Origin: Azohydromonas sediminis
Lineage (GTDB): Bacteria > Pseudomonadota > Gammaproteobacteria > Burkholderiales > Burkholderiaceae_C
Length of the DNA: 55,740 nucleotides
NCBI RefSeq assembly: GCF_003574675.1
Contig: NZ_QOAZ01000025.1
Span: 1-55,740 of the forward strand
Direction of reading: 5' to 3'
Part shown: positions 18,837 through 29,456 of the stretch, one piece after another
Layout: each line of letters opens with the position of its first letter
Numbering within the stretch: position 1 is the first letter of the stretch
The notes under the pieces: model-generated
What the model saw: the letters and a program-made list of their open reading frames with translations, nothing else
Databases searched by the model: none
Told to the model about the DNA's origin: nothing
Translations under genes and position numbers: made by a program

Positions 18837-19130
18837 TCAGCGCGACGTGCGGTCGAGCAGTTCGCGCGCGTTGGCGATCAGCTTGTCGGCGATCACGTCG
18901 GCGTTGACCTCGTACTTGCCGTCGCGGATCGCCTGCGCGATGCGCTGCACCTTCTCGGCGTCGAAGTCGGCATTGCCTTCGGTCACGGCCAGCGCAGCCG
19001 CCGAGAGTTCGACCTTCGCGCTCTCCTCCTGCCCGGTGGTCTGGGGTTTGGCCGGGGCCGCGGCGGCGGAAGAGCGCTCGCCGCCGACGGGGACGACGGC
19101 AGCTTTGGGCTCGAGCGGGCCGATCTTCAT
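18837..19130 (-). CDS. flgM: anti-sigma-28 factor FlgM
   Basis: A 97-residue protein with the disordered, Ala/Pro/Lys-rich N-terminal half and the helical C-terminal half (VQRIAQAIRDGKYEVNADVIADKLIANARELL) of FlgM. It holds FliA inactive until the hook is complete and is then exported. The start MKIGPLEP follows a GAGC-type weak ribosome site. A sigma-28-like promoter lies 50 bases upstream, so it can be made both from flgA and on its own. Confidence 0.93.
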   Translation of the reverse strand: MKIGPLEPKAAVVPVGGERSSAAAAPAKPQTTGQEESAKVELSAAALAVTEGNADFDAEKVQRIAQAIRDGKYEVNADVIADKLIANARELLDRTSR

Positions 19131-19179
19131 GGTGTGCTCCAGCGGTCGGCGGGGGCCGACCCATTCAACATGTCGGTGG

Positions 19180-19205
19180 TATCGGTGCGCGGGCGCCCGA
19201 CTTGA
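19180..19205 (-). promoter_or_regulatory. sigma-28-like promoter of flgM
   Basis: On the minus strand CTCAAGTCGGGC, then CCGATA after a 15-base spacer from TCAAG, about 50 bases before the flgM ATG. This is a good match to a betaproteobacterial-style FliA site, with CCGATA matching the core of the GCCGATAA consensus. It fits the known FliA control of flgM. Confidence 0.6.
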
Positions 19206-19278
19206 GGGCTGACGGGGCCGATTGTGCGCCCGACCCCCGAAACGCGGGGGACGCCGGTGGCGGCGGGCGGGCGGCGCG

Positions 19279-20007
19279 TCACAGGGTCACCTCGACGCGC
19301 GACGGCGCCACCGGCACGCCGGTGACGATGCGCCCGCTGTCGGTGCGCACGCGCACGCGCTGGCCTTCGATGCCCGCAGCCATCGCCTGACCCTGGCCGC
19401 TGATGCGGTAGCCGCGCCCGACCGCGACGACCTGCACGACGTCGCCGGCGGCGAACCACTGGCGCGCCCGCAGGTCGGCGGCGCGCACCGGCGCGCCGGC
19501 GGCCAGCGGCCGCGCGAGCGTGCGCCCGAGCAGCAGCGGCTGCTCGACGACACCGCCGGCGGCGAGGTCGACCTCGGCGCGGCGCAGGTGCGCCGCCTCG
19601 AGTTCGGTGCCGGCGGCCAGGTCGGCCGCGGCGACCCAGCCCGGCGCCAGTACCTGCACCGTCGCGGGCAGGTGCACGTGCCAGCGCGTCGGCCCGGCGG
19701 TGCAGCGCAGGCCGACGCGCACCGCGCCCCACGCCGACGCGGGCCACTGCGGCTCGATGCGTTCGCACGGCGCGAGCCGCAGCCGCGCGTCGAGCCGGCC
19801 GAGTTCGACGACGGTGCGCGCACCCGGCGGCACGCCGGGATGCGCGGCGGCCGCCTGCTGCAGCGTGGCGCGCAGCTGCTCGCGCAGCGCCGCGTCGGGC
19901 ACCTCGGCGACGGCCGCCTGCGCCACGGCGGCGAGCGACGCGGCGGCCAGCGCAAGGCCGGCGCCGACACGCCCGCACAGCCGGAAGGCGAAGCGCACGA
20001 CGTCCAC
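19279..20007 (-). CDS. flgA: flagellar P-ring assembly chaperone FlgA
   Basis: A 242-residue periplasmic chaperone for the P-ring protein FlgI. From a GTG start the signal peptide is clear (hydrophobic LCGRVGAGLALAAASLAAVAQA). The C-terminal SAF/FlgA domain has VLAPGWVAAADLAAGTELEAAHLR, LLGRTLARPLAAGAPVRAADL and GRGYRISGQGQAMAAGIEGQRVRVR. GTG 20007 follows GAGG at good spacing; GTG 20067 is an alternative. It diverges from flgB across 199 bases that hold a candidate flagellar promoter. Confidence 0.93.
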   Translation of the reverse strand: MDVVRFAFRLCGRVGAGLALAAASLAAVAQAAVAEVPDAALREQLRATLQQAAAAHPGVPPGARTVVELGRLDARLRLAPCERIEPQWPASAWGAVRVGLRCTAGPTRWHVHLPATVQVLAPGWVAAADLAAGTELEAAHLRRAEVDLAAGGVVEQPLLLGRTLARPLAAGAPVRAADLRARQWFAAGDVVQVVAVGRGYRISGQGQAMAAGIEGQRVRVRTDSGRIVTGVPVAPSRVEVTL

Positions 20008-20128
20008 GCGCCCGCTGCCTCGGGGGCTGGGTACGGCGTCGCGACGGGGTCTGCGATGGACTTTCACGCCCGCCAATGTAGGCCGCCGCCACCGGCACGA
20101 GGCGCGGAATTGGCCGTTCGAGCCTGCC

Positions 20129-20164
20129 CTTATCCGGGTCAAGCCGCGCAGGGCGCTGCCCACA
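20129..20164 (+). promoter_or_regulatory. candidate flagellar promoter upstream of flgB
   Basis: CTTATCCGGGTCAAGCCG, with CCCACA 15 bases after TCAAG. The block has the same spacing as the one upstream of flhB and shares TCAAGYCG with the flgM promoter. The CTT..CC.GG..AAG part is an imperfect palindrome, so it could be an activator site rather than a -35. Confidence 0.45.
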
Positions 20165-20206
20165 ATGACCCGCAGTCCATCCGCCACGGGAGCCCCCCGT
20201 CCAGCC

Positions 20207-20617
20207 ATGCTGCCACGCCTCGGTCAGGTGCTCGATTTCCAGTCGCAGGCGCTGCTGCTGCGCGCCGAACGCCAGCGGCTGATCGCCAGCAACATCGCCA
20301 ACGCCGACACGCCCGGCTACCAGGCGCGCGAGATGGACTTCGCGCAGGCGCTGCGCGAGGCCACCGCCGGCGTCGCGCCGGCGGGCACGGTCGCGCGCAC
20401 CGCTCCCGGGCACATCGCGCCGGCCGCGAACCTCGGCGGCGAGCGCCACCTGCGCTGGGCCGCCGCGAGCCAGACCAGCCTCGACGGCAACACCGTCGAC
20501 ATGGACCGCGAGCGCGCCTCGTTCGCCGACAACGCCGTCAAGTACGAGGCCGCGCTGCGCTTCATCAACGGCAGCGTGCGCACGATGCTCGACGCCATCA
20601 AGGGCCAGAGCCAGTGA
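20207..20617 (+). CDS. flgB: flagellar proximal rod protein FlgB
   Basis: A 136-residue rod subunit with the conserved N-terminal helix and ASNIANADTPGYQAREMDF, and a C-terminal helix NAVKYEAALRFINGSVRTMLDAIKGQ. No signal peptide: it is exported by the flagellar apparatus. ATG 20207 gives the family start MLPRLGQVLDFQ; an ATG at 20165 would add 14 residues. First gene of flgB-C-D-E-F. Confidence 0.95.
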   Translation: MLPRLGQVLDFQSQALLLRAERQRLIASNIANADTPGYQAREMDFAQALREATAGVAPAGTVARTAPGHIAPAANLGGERHLRWAAASQTSLDGNTVDMDRERASFADNAVKYEAALRFINGSVRTMLDAIKGQSQ

Positions 20618-20643
20618 GGCGCTGAGCGCCACAGGAGTCCGCC

Positions 20644-21048
20644 ATGAGCCTGATGAACATCTTCAGCGTCGCCGGCAGCGCGGTCAGCGCGCAGAGCCAG
20701 CGGCTCAACGTCGTCGCGTCGAACCTGGCCAACGCCGACACCGTCGCCGGCCCCGACGGCCAGGCCTACAAGGCGCGTCAGGTCACGTTCGCGACGCACT
20801 TCTTCGGCGACACCGGCAACGCCGGCGTGCGCGTGAGCACGGTGCGCGAGGACAACACCCCGGGGCGGCGCGTGCACGACCCCAAGCACCCGGCGGCCGA
20901 CGCCGAGGGCTACGTGACCTACAGCAACGTCAACGCGGTCGAGGAGATGGTCAACATGATCTCGGCGTCGCGCTCGTACCAGAACAACGTCGAGGTCATG
21001 AACACGACCAAGCAGCTGCTCACGCGCACGCTGCAGATGGGCCAGTGA
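20644..21048 (+). CDS. flgC: flagellar proximal rod protein FlgC
   Basis: A 134-residue rod protein. It has the rod signature SAQSQRLNVVASNLANADTV near the N-terminus and the matching C-terminal helix VNAVEEMVNMISASRSYQNNVEVMNTTKQLL. It starts 26 bases after flgB behind an AGGAG ribosome site. Normal length. Confidence 0.97.
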   Translation: MSLMNIFSVAGSAVSAQSQRLNVVASNLANADTVAGPDGQAYKARQVTFATHFFGDTGNAGVRVSTVREDNTPGRRVHDPKHPAADAEGYVTYSNVNAVEEMVNMISASRSYQNNVEVMNTTKQLLTRTLQMGQ

Positions 21049-21052
21049 CGCG

Positions 21053-21703
21053 ATGGCTGCGATCGACGCCCTCGCCACCGCGACCGCCGCTGCGACCGGC
21101 ACGTCCGCGACGTCGCGCAGCGACGTCGACGCGCAGGACCGCTTCCTCAAGCTGCTGGTCGCGCAGCTGAAGAACCAGGACCCGCTGAACCCGCTCGACA
21201 ACGCGCAGGTCACGAGCCAGATGGCGCAGATCCAGACGGTGGCCGGCGTCGAGCGGCTGAACACGACGGTCGAGTCGCTGTCGGGCCACTTCGCGCAGAT
21301 GCAGGCGCTGCAGGGCGCCTCGCTCGTCGGGCGCGACGTCGTCGTCGAGGGCGACCGGCTGTCGCCCAACGACGCGGGGCTGGTCCAGGGCGGCTTCGAG
21401 CTTGCGCAGCCGGCCGACCGCGTGCGTGTCGAGGTGCTCAGCCGCGCCGGCCTCGTGATCGACACCGTCGACCTCGGCGCGCTGGGCAGCGGCCGCCACG
21501 GCTTCGAGTGGGTGCCTGCCGCCGGCGTCGACGCGACGCTCGGCGAGCGCTTCCGCGTCGTGGCCAAGAGCGGCACGACCGCGGTGGCCGCGACGCCGCT
21601 GATGCGCGACCGTGTCGATGCCGTCGTCGCCGGCGACGTGCTGACGCTCGAGCTGCGCCACGTCGGCAGCGTGCCCTACGCCGCCGTCAAGGCGTTCAAC
21701 TGA
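21053..21703 (+). CDS. flgD: flagellar hook assembly scaffold FlgD
   Basis: A 216-residue hook-capping protein. It carries the typical RFLKLLVAQLKNQDPLNPLDNAQVTSQMAQIQTVAGVERLN near the N-terminus, then a beta-rich domain. It caps the growing hook and is removed when the hook is done. Four bases separate it from flgC. Confidence 0.96.
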   Translation: MAAIDALATATAAATGTSATSRSDVDAQDRFLKLLVAQLKNQDPLNPLDNAQVTSQMAQIQTVAGVERLNTTVESLSGHFAQMQALQGASLVGRDVVVEGDRLSPNDAGLVQGGFELAQPADRVRVEVLSRAGLVIDTVDLGALGSGRHGFEWVPAAGVDATLGERFRVVAKSGTTAVAATPLMRDRVDAVVAGDVLTLELRHVGSVPYAAVKAFN

Positions 21704-21742
21704 CCCGAAACACCGAAGCGCCATCCAGCGAAAGGACGTCCC

Positions 21743-23074
21743 ATGGCATTCCAGCAGGGCCTGTCGGGCCTGAACGCGACGAGCAAGAACCTCGAGATCA
21801 TCGGCAACAACGTCGCCAATGCGAGCACGTTCGGCTTCAAGGCCTCGCGCGCCGAGTTCTCCGACATGTACGCCGCCGCGCTCAACGGTGCGGGCGCGAA
21901 CTCGATCGGCATCGGCGTCAACCTCGCCGCGGTCGCGCAGCAGTTCACGCAGGGCAACATCAGCGTGACCGAGAACGCGATGGACCTCGCGATCAACGGC
22001 GCCGGCTTCTTCCAGGTCACCGACGGCATCAACCCGGTGATGTACAGCCGCAACGGCCAGTTCAAGGTCGACCGTCAGGGCTACATCGTCAACAACCAGG
22101 GCCTTCAGCTGATGGGCTACCCGGCCGACGGCACCGGCGCGATCATGCCGGGCACGGCCGTGGCGCTGCAGCTGCCCACCGCGGGGGTCAACCCGCAGGC
22201 CACCGGCAGCATCGTGATCGAGTTCAACCTCGACTCGCGTTCCGGCCCGGTGGACACCGCGCCGGCCGTGAACTTCAGCGACCCGACGACGTACAACAAC
22301 GCGACGTCGCTGACCGTCTACGACGCGCTCGGCCAGGACATCGCGCTGACCTACTACTTCCAGAAGGCCGACCCGTCGACCATCGTGCCGCCCGACCCGG
22401 TCGGCGTGACGCGCTGGAATGTGTTCGCGACCGCCAACGGCACGCCGCTCAACAGCACCGACCCCGACGACCCGGTGCCGGTCGCGCAGATGGTGTTCCC
22501 CGTCGACGGCACGCGCCCCGCGGTTCATCCGGTCGCCGCCGACGGCACGGTGGCGGCCACCCCGTCGGCCGACGGCACGGTGCCGCTGCCGATCGGGGTC
22601 ACGACCAACCGCGCCGGTGCGCTGACGACACCGATCACGCCGACGCTCGACCTCGGCCGTGCGACGCAGTATGGCGCCGCGTTCGGCGTCACCAACCTGA
22701 CGCAGGACGGCTACGCGCCGGGGCAGCTGTCGGGCATCACGATCGAGCCCAACGGCATCATCATGGCACGCTACAGCAACGGCCAGAGCCAGCCGGCGGG
22801 CCAGATCGAGCTGGCCTCGTTCCGCAACCCGCAGGGGCTGCAGCCGATGGGCAACAACGTCTGGGCGCGCACCTACACGTCGGGCGACCCGATCGTCGGC
22901 GTGCCCGGCGAGGGCAACATGGGCGTGCTGCAGGCCGGCGCGCTCGAGGAATCGAACGTCGACCTCACGGCCGAGCTGGTCAAGATGATCACCGCGCAGC
23001 GCATGTACCAGGCCAACGCGCAGACGATCAAGACGATGGACCAGGCGATGCAGTCGATCGTCAACCTGCGCTGA
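21743..23074 (+). CDS. flgE: flagellar hook protein FlgE
   Basis: The 443-residue hook subunit. It has the N-terminal motif LNATSKNLEIIGNNVANASTFGFK, the FQVTDG and YSRNGQFKVDRQGYIVN strands, and the C-terminal VDLTAELVKMITAQRMYQANAQTIKTMDQ. The middle (about 150-300) is the variable outer domain. An AAAGGA ribosome site lies 10 bases before the ATG. Confidence 0.97.
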   Translation: MAFQQGLSGLNATSKNLEIIGNNVANASTFGFKASRAEFSDMYAAALNGAGANSIGIGVNLAAVAQQFTQGNISVTENAMDLAINGAGFFQVTDGINPVMYSRNGQFKVDRQGYIVNNQGLQLMGYPADGTGAIMPGTAVALQLPTAGVNPQATGSIVIEFNLDSRSGPVDTAPAVNFSDPTTYNNATSLTVYDALGQDIALTYYFQKADPSTIVPPDPVGVTRWNVFATANGTPLNSTDPDDPVPVAQMVFPVDGTRPAVHPVAADGTVAATPSADGTVPLPIGVTTNRAGALTTPITPTLDLGRATQYGAAFGVTNLTQDGYAPGQLSGITIEPNGIIMARYSNGQSQPAGQIELASFRNPQGLQPMGNNVWARTYTSGDPIVGVPGEGNMGVLQAGALEESNVDLTAELVKMITAQRMYQANAQTIKTMDQAMQSIVNLR

Positions 23075-23111
23075 CGGCCCCGTGCCACGCTGACGCCGAC
23101 GGGAGCGCACG

Positions 23112-23843
23112 ATGGACCGCATGATCTACCTCGCGATGTCGGGCGCGAAGGCGACGATGCAGCGCCAGGAGGTGCTCGCGCACAACCTGGCCAACGTGTC
23201 GACGACGGGCTTCCGCGCCGAGCTCGCGGCGTTCCGCGCCGTGCCGGTGCGCGGCGACGGGGCGTCGACGCGCGTCTACGCGCTCGAGTCGACGGTGGGC
23301 TACAACCCCGACCCCGGCGCGGTGCAGCCCACCGGGCGGCCGCTCGACATCGCGATGAAGGGCAACGCGTGGCTCGCGGTGCAGGCGCTCGACGGCACCG
23401 AGGCCTACACGCGCGCCGGCGCGCTCGACCTCGACGCCGAGGGCAACCTCGTGACCAAGAACGGCCACCCCGTCATCGGCGACGGCGGCCCGATCACGGT
23501 GCCGGCGGGCACGCGCGTCGCGATCGCGCCCGACGGCACCGTCAGCGCGAGCCGCGACGACGGCACCAGTGCCGTCGTCGGGCGGCTCAAGCTCGTGACG
23601 CCGGAGGCGCCGCTGCAGCGCGGCACCGACGGGCTGTTCCGCGCCGCCGACGGCGAACTGCCGGCCGACGCCAACGCGCGCGTGCAGGACGGCGCGCTCG
23701 AGGGCAGCAACGTCAGCGCCGTCGAGACGATGGTCGCGATGATCACCGCGGCGCGCCAGTTCGAGCACCAGATGAAGATGCTGCAGACCGCCGAGCGCCA
23801 GGAGCAGCAGGCGATGCGGCTGCTGACGCCCAACGGCATGTGA
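23112..23843 (+). CDS. flgF: flagellar proximal rod protein FlgF
   Basis: A 243-residue rod protein. It begins MDRMIYLAMSGAKATMQRQEVLAHNLANVSTTGFRAELAAFRAVPV, the FlgF form rather than FlgG, and ends with the helix SAVETMVAMITAARQFEHQMKMLQTAE. It is the last gene of the operon here: a strong terminator follows 23 bases after the stop, and flgG is absent. Confidence 0.95.
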   Translation: MDRMIYLAMSGAKATMQRQEVLAHNLANVSTTGFRAELAAFRAVPVRGDGASTRVYALESTVGYNPDPGAVQPTGRPLDIAMKGNAWLAVQALDGTEAYTRAGALDLDAEGNLVTKNGHPVIGDGGPITVPAGTRVAIAPDGTVSASRDDGTSAVVGRLKLVTPEAPLQRGTDGLFRAADGELPADANARVQDGALEGSNVSAVETMVAMITAARQFEHQMKMLQTAERQEQQAMRLLTPNGM

Positions 23844-23865
23844 GCCGCCCGGACTCGCGACGTCG

Positions 23866-23889
23866 AGGCGCCCCGCGGGGCGCCTTTTT
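23866..23889 (+). terminator. strong terminator closing the flgBCDEF operon
   Basis: A 9-bp GC-rich stem (AGGCGCCCC / GGGGCGCCT) with a tiny loop is followed by TTTTT. It ends the flg transcript before any flgG. Confidence 0.85.
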
Positions 23890-23901
23890 CGTGTCCGGGG
23901 C

Positions 23902-23947
23902 TTGCCGGAAATGGGCGGTCGGCTAAAATATTGACAACTAAAGCAAT
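23902..23947 (+). promoter_or_regulatory. promoter and possible MarR operator of the aromatic-CoA cluster
   Basis: TTGCCG and TAAAAT, spaced 16 bases, form a good sigma-70 promoter in an unusually AT-rich pocket. Directly downstream, at 23930-23947, ATTG-n10-CAAT forms an imperfect inverted repeat over the likely start site, where a repressor would block transcription. The MarR gene of the same operon is the natural candidate to bind there. Confidence 0.5.
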
Positions 23948-23988
23948 TCGGTGTGCGTTGCGGCGCGCCGATCGCGCGGGAGACCGGC

Positions 23989-26337
23989 ATGAAGATCGTC
24001 TGCATCGGCGGCGGGCCCGCCGGCCTGTACTTCGGGCTGCTGATGAAGCGGCGTCACCCGGCGCACGAGATCGTCGTCGTCGAGCGCAACCGGCCCTACG
24101 ACACCTTCGGCTGGGGTGTCGTGTTCTCCGACGCGACGATGGAGCACATGCGCCGCTGGGACCCCGAGACGGCGCGCGAGATCCAGCAGGCCTTCAACCA
24201 CTGGGACGACATCGAGCTGCACTTCAAGGGTCGCGTGATCCGCTGCGGCGGCCACGGCTTCGTCGGCATCGGCCGCAAGAAGCTGCTCAACATCCTGCAG
24301 GCGCGCTGCGAGCAGCTCGGTGTCGAGCTGCGCTTCGAAAGCGAGGTCGACTCCGACGCCGACTTCCCCGACGCCGACCTGATCGTCGCCAGCGACGGCA
24401 TCAACTCGAAGATCCGCACGAAGTACGCCGACGTCTTCCGGCCCGACATCGTCACGCGGCCCAACCGCTACATCTGGCTCGGCACGAACCGCCTGTACGA
24501 CGCGTTCACGTTCCTGTTCGAGAAGACCGAGCACGGCTGGTTCCAGGCGCACATCTACAAGTTCGACGAGGCCACGAGCACCTTCATCGTCGAGTGCCCG
24601 GAGGACGTGTGGAAGGCGCATGGCCTGGACCGCGCCGACCCGCAGCAGTCGATCGCCTTCTGCGAGCAGCTGTTCGCCGCCAACCTGCAGGGCCACCGGC
24701 TGATGAGCAACGCGCGCCATCTGCGCGGCAGCGCGTGGCTGAACTTCCAGCGCGTCAAGTGCGAGAAGTGGTGGCACCACAACGGCCGCCAGCCGGTCGT
24801 GCTGATGGGCGACGCGGTGCACACCGCGCACTTCGCGATCGGCTCGGGCACCAAGCTCGCGATCGAGGACGTGATCGAGTTGACGGCACAGTTCGACGCC
24901 GCCGGCCACGACGCCGCGCACATCCCCGAGGTGCTCGAGCGCTACCAGGCACTGCGCGAGGTCGACGTGCTGCGGCTGCAGAACGCGGCGTGGAACGCGA
25001 TGGAGTGGTTCGAGGTCGTCGGCCGGCGCTACGCCGACACGCTGCCGCCCGAGCAGTTCATGTACTCGATGCTCACGCGCAGCCAGCGCATCAGCCACGA
25101 GAACCTGCGCCTGCGCGACGCACGCTGGCTCGAGGGCTTCGAGCGCTGGTTCGCCCGCGGCGCCGGCGTCGAGGTGCCCGAGGGCACCCGCCCGCCGCCG
25201 CCGATGTTCACGCCGTACACGGTGCGGGGCGTCACGCTGAAGAACCGCGTCGTCGTCAGCCCGATGGCGCAGTACTCGGCGGTCGACGGCGTGCCGGGCG
25301 ACTTCCACCTCGTGCACCTGGGTGCGCGCGCGCTCGGCGGCGCTGGCCTCGTGTTCGCCGAGATGACCTGCGTGAGCCCCGAGGGCCGCATCACGCCCGG
25401 CTGCCCGGGGCTGTACACCGCCGAGCAGGTGCGCGCGTGGAAGCGCATCGCCGACTTCATCCACACGCACACCGACGCGAAGTTCGGCATCCAGATCGGC
25501 CACAGCGGCGCCAAGGGGTCGACGCGCGTGCCTTGGGACGGCCCCGGGATGGACCACCCGCTGGCGGCGGGCAACTGGGAGATCGTCTCGGCGTCGCCGC
25601 AGCAGTACCTCGAAGGCGTCAGCCAGATCAGCCGTGGCATGACGCGCGCCGACATGGACCGCGTCACGGCGCAGTTCGTGCGCGCGGCCGAGGGCGCGGC
25701 CGAGGCCGGCGCCGACTGGCTCGAGCTGCACTGTGCGCACGGTTACCTGCTCTCCAGCTTCATCTCGCCGCTGACGAACCGCCGCGACGACGAGTACGGC
25801 GGCAGCCTCGCCAACCGGCTGCGCTACCCGCTCGAGGTGTTCCGCGCCGTGCGCGCGGTGTGGCCGCAGCACCTGCCGATCTCGGTGCGCATCTCGGCGC
25901 ACGACTGGGTGCCCGGTGGCATCACGCCCGACGACGCGGTCGAGATCGCGAAGGCGTTCAAGGCCGCCGGCGCCGACATGATCGACTGCTCGAGCGGGCA
26001 GGTCAGCGCGAAGCAGAAGCCGGTGTACGGGCGCATGTACCAGACGCCGTTCGCCGACCGCATCCGCAACGAGGCCGGCATCGCGACGATCGCGGTCGGC
26101 GCGATCAGCGAGGCCGACCACGTCAACAGCATCGTCGCCGCCGGCCGCGCCGACCTGTGCGCCGTTGCGCGTCCGCACCTGGCCAACCCGGTGTGGACGC
26201 TGACCGAAGCGGCCAAGATCGGCTGGACCGGCGTCGCGTGGCCCAAGCCCTACCTCTCCGGCAAGGGGCAGATGGAAAGCCTGTTCGCGCGCGAGAAGGC
26301 GCAGGCCGCCGCGCCGGCCTTCAGGGAGCCGGCATGA
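23989..26337 (+). CDS. bifunctional aryl-CoA monooxygenase/reductase (anthraniloyl-CoA type)
   Basis: A 782-residue fusion. Residues 1 to about 395 are an FAD monooxygenase ([11 protein letters not shown] at 7-17; [25 protein letters not shown]), similar to salicylyl-CoA 5-hydroxylase. Residues about 400-782 are an Old Yellow Enzyme-type FMN reductase ([43 protein letters not shown]). The same domain order occurs in 2-aminobenzoyl-CoA monooxygenase/reductase, which hydroxylates and dearomatises anthraniloyl-CoA. Genomes often annotate it as a salicylyl-CoA 5-hydroxylase/oxidoreductase, so the substrate is open. MarR, hydratase and dehydrogenase genes follow in the same operon; no aryl-CoA ligase is present. 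Confidence 0.85.
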   Translation: MKIVCIGGGPAGLYFGLLMKRRHPAHEIVVVERNRPYDTFGWGVVFSDATMEHMRRWDPETAREIQQAFNHWDDIELHFKGRVIRCGGHGFVGIGRKKLLNILQARCEQLGVELRFESEVDSDADFPDADLIVASDGINSKIRTKYADVFRPDIVTRPNRYIWLGTNRLYDAFTFLFEKTEHGWFQAHIYKFDEATSTFIVECPEDVWKAHGLDRADPQQSIAFCEQLFAANLQGHRLMSNARHLRGSAWLNFQRVKCEKWWHHNGRQPVVLMGDAVHTAHFAIGSGTKLAIEDVIELTAQFDAAGHDAAHIPEVLERYQALREVDVLRLQNAAWNAMEWFEVVGRRYADTLPPEQFMYSMLTRSQRISHENLRLRDARWLEGFERWFARGAGVEVPEGTRPPPPMFTPYTVRGVTLKNRVVVSPMAQYSAVDGVPGDFHLVHLGARALGGAGLVFAEMTCVSPEGRITPGCPGLYTAEQVRAWKRIADFIHTHTDAKFGIQIGHSGAKGSTRVPWDGPGMDHPLAAGNWEIVSASPQQYLEGVSQISRGMTRADMDRVTAQFVRAAEGAAEAGADWLELHCAHGYLLSSFISPLTNRRDDEYGGSLANRLRYPLEVFRAVRAVWPQHLPISVRISAHDWVPGGITPDDAVEIAKAFKAAGADMIDCSSGQVSAKQKPVYGRMYQTPFADRIRNEAGIATIAVGAISEADHVNSIVAAGRADLCAVARPHLANPVWTLTEAAKIGWTGVAWPKPYLSGKGQMESLFAREKAQAAAPAFREPA

Positions 26338-26844
26338 CGAGGCGTACCACCGCGCTGCGCCTGGCCGACGACCGCCTCGGCGCCGAGGCGCGCGCCGCCC
26401 ACGACGACCACGTCGCGCTGCGGCTGTGGCTGCGGCTGCTTGCGTGCAGCAACGACATCGAACGCGAGATCCGCCGGCGGCTGCGTGCGCGCTTCGGCAT
26501 CACGCTGGCGCGCTTCGACTACCTCGCGCAGCTGTACCGCCACCCGCAGGGCCTGCGGATGAACGCGCTGTCGAAGTACCTGATGGTCACCGGCGGCAAC
26601 GTCACCGGGCTGACCGACGAACTCGAGAAGGACGGCTGGGTGCGGCGCGAGAGCGACCCCGACGACCGCCGCTCGTGGCGCGTCGCGCTGACGCCCGAGG
26701 GCGCGCGCTCGTTCGAGGCGATGGCGCGCGAACACGAGGGCTGGGTCGTCGAGCTGCTCGCGCCGCTCGACGACCGCGCCCAGCACCAGTTGCTCGACCT
26801 GCTGGGCCGGCTGCGGCTCGGCCTGCACCGAGAGGAGCCCACGC

Positions 26845-26852
<8 letters not shown>
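26334..26852 (+). CDS. MarR-family transcriptional regulator
   Basis: A 172-residue winged-helix regulator with the MarR pattern: [63 protein letters not shown]. It overlaps the monooxygenase gene by ATGA and the hydratase by 8 bases, so it is made with the operon it likely controls. MarR proteins of this context usually respond to the aryl-CoA substrate. An inverted repeat at 23930-23947 is a possible operator. Confidence 0.9.
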
Positions 26853-27702
<850 letters not shown>

Positions 27703-27704
27703 CG

Positions 27705-28889
27705 ATGAGCCTGCACGACGACCTCGCCTGGCCGTTCTTCGACGAGCGCCACCGCGCGCTCGCGCGCGAGCTCGACGCCTGGTGTGCCGCGCACCTGCAC
27801 GTCGACCATGGCGCCGACGTCGACGCGACGTGCCGTTCGCTCGTGCGCGCGCTGGGTGAGGCCGGCTGGCTGCGCCACGCGGTGGCGGGCACCGCGCACG
27901 GCGGGGCGGGCGAGGCGATCGACACGCGCACGATCTGCCTGATCCGCGACACGCTGGCGCGCCACGACGGGCTGGCCGATTTCGCGTTCGCGATGCAGGG
28001 CCTGGGCTCGGGGGCGATCTCGCTGGCCGGCACGCCGGCGCAGCGCGCCGCCGTGCTGCCGCGGGTGGCGCGCGGCGAGGCGATCGCCGCGTTCGCGCTG
28101 TCGGAGCCCGACGCCGGCAGCGACGTCGCGGCGCTGCAGTGCGCCGCGCGCGTCGAGGGTGACGTCGCGATCCTCGACGGCGAGAAGACGTGGATCAGCA
28201 ACGGCGGCATCGCCGACGTCTACGTCGTCTTCGTGCGCACCGGCGAGGCGCCGGGCGCGCGCGGCATCTCGGCCTTCCTCGTCGAGGCCGGCACGCCGGG
28301 CTTCGAGATCGCCGAGCGCATCGACGTCATCGCGCCGCATCCGCTCGCGCGGCTGCGCTTCGCCGGCTGCCGCGTGCCGCTCGCGAACCGCATCGGCGCG
28401 GCGGGCGAGGGCTTCAAGATCGCGATGCGCACGCTCGACGTGTTCCGCACGTCGGTGGCCGCCGCCGCACTCGGCTTCGCGCGCCGCGCGCTCGACGAGG
28501 CGCTCGCGCGCGCGACGACGCGCCGGATGTTCGGCCAGACGCTCGCCGACTTCCAGCTCACGCAGGCGAAGCTCGCGCAGATGGCGACGACGATCGACAG
28601 CGCGTCGCTGCTGACCTACCGCGCCGCGTGGCAGCGCGACCAGGGCCGCGGCGTCACGAAGGAGGCGGCGATGGCCAAGATGGCCGCCACCGAGGGCGCG
28701 CAGCAGGTGATCGACGCCGCGTTGCAGATGTGGGGCGGGCTGGGCGTCACGCACGGCCAGACGGTCGAGCGGCTGTACCGCGAGATCCGCGCGCTGCGCA
28801 TCTACGAGGGCGCGACCGAGGTGCAGCAGTTGATCATCGCGCGCGAACTGTTGAAGGCGCAGGCCCCGGCGCCAAAATCGGGGGCATGA
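27705..28889 (+). CDS. acyl-CoA dehydrogenase
   Basis: A 394-residue FAD flavoenzyme. Hallmarks are [55 protein letters not shown] and the C-terminal [42 protein letters not shown], with a Glu in the catalytic-base region. It starts 2 bases after the hydratase stop. It probably oxidises a ring-derived acyl-CoA in the same pathway. Its last codons contain the greB promoter, and its stop overlaps the greB ATG. Confidence 0.9.
   Translation: MSLHDDLAWPFFDERHRALARELDAWCAAHLHVDHGADVDATCRSLVRALGEAGWLRHAVAGTAHGGAGEAIDTRTICLIRDTLARHDGLADFAFAMQGLGSGAISLAGTPAQRAAVLPRVARGEAIAAFALSEPDAGSDVAALQCAARVEGDVAILDGEKTWISNGGIADVYVVFVRTGEAPGARGISAFLVEAGTPGFEIAERIDVIAPHPLARLRFAGCRVPLANRIGAAGEGFKIAMRTLDVFRTSVAAAALGFARRALDEALARATTRRMFGQTLADFQLTQAKLAQMATTIDSASLLTYRAAWQRDQGRGVTKEAAMAKMAATEGAQQVIDAALQMWGGLGVTHGQTVERLYREIRALRIYEGATEVQQLIIARELLKAQAPAPKSGA
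28851..28878 (+). promoter_or_regulatory. promoter of greB inside the upstream gene
   Basis: TTGAAG (28851-28856), a 16-base spacer and CAAAAT (28873-28878) lie inside the end of the acyl-CoA dehydrogenase gene. The -10 ends 7 bases before the greB ATG, so transcription would begin at or next to the start codon. Confidence 0.5.
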
Positions 28890-29449
28890 GCAAGGCGTTC
28901 ACGAAGGAATCCGACGCGCCCGCCGACGAGGACGACGACGTCGGCCTGCCGCCGCTGCCCGCCGGCGGCAAAAACTACATCACGCCGCAGGGCTACGCGG
29001 CGCTGCGCGCCGAGCTGCTGCACCTGCTCGACGTCGAGCGGCCGAAGGTCGTCGAGGCAGTGGCCTGGGCGGCGAGCAACGGTGACCGCAGCGAGAACGG
29101 CGACTACCTGTACGGCAAGAAGCGGCTGCGCGAGATCGACCGCCGCATCCGCTTCCTGACCAAGCGGCTCGACATCGCCGAAGTCGCCGACCCGTCGCTG
29201 CACCACGGCAGCGACCAGATCTTCTTCGGCGCGACGGTGACCTACGCAACCGCGAAGGGCGACGAGCGCACGATCACGATCAAGGGCATCGACGAGGCCG
29301 ACAGCCTGAAGGGCGAGGTCAGCTGGATCGCGCCGATCGCGCGTGCGCTGCTGAAGGCGCGCGAGGGCGACGAGGTACAGCTCGTAACGCCGGGCGGCAT
29401 CGAGACGATCGAGGTGCTGCGCGTCGAGTACCCGGCGCCGGCGCGCTGA
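28886..29449 (+). CDS. greB: transcription elongation factor GreB
   Basis: A 187-residue Gre factor that stimulates transcript cleavage by backtracked RNA polymerase. An acidic N-terminal tail (8-20, [11 protein letters not shown]) precedes the coiled coil ([53 protein letters not shown]), whose tip has the Asp/Glu pair. The C-terminal FKBP-like domain follows ([22 protein letters not shown]). It is longer than E. coli GreB (158) because of the tail. It has its own promoter and is probably independent of the catabolic cluster. Confidence 0.93.
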   Translation: MSKAFTKESDAPADEDDDVGLPPLPAGGKNYITPQGYAALRAELLHLLDVERPKVVEAVAWAASNGDRSENGDYLYGKKRLREIDRRIRFLTKRLDIAEVADPSLHHGSDQIFFGATVTYATAKGDERTITIKGIDEADSLKGEVSWIAPIARALLKAREGDEVQLVTPGGIETIEVLRVEYPAPAR

Positions 29450-29456
29450 GCCGCGC

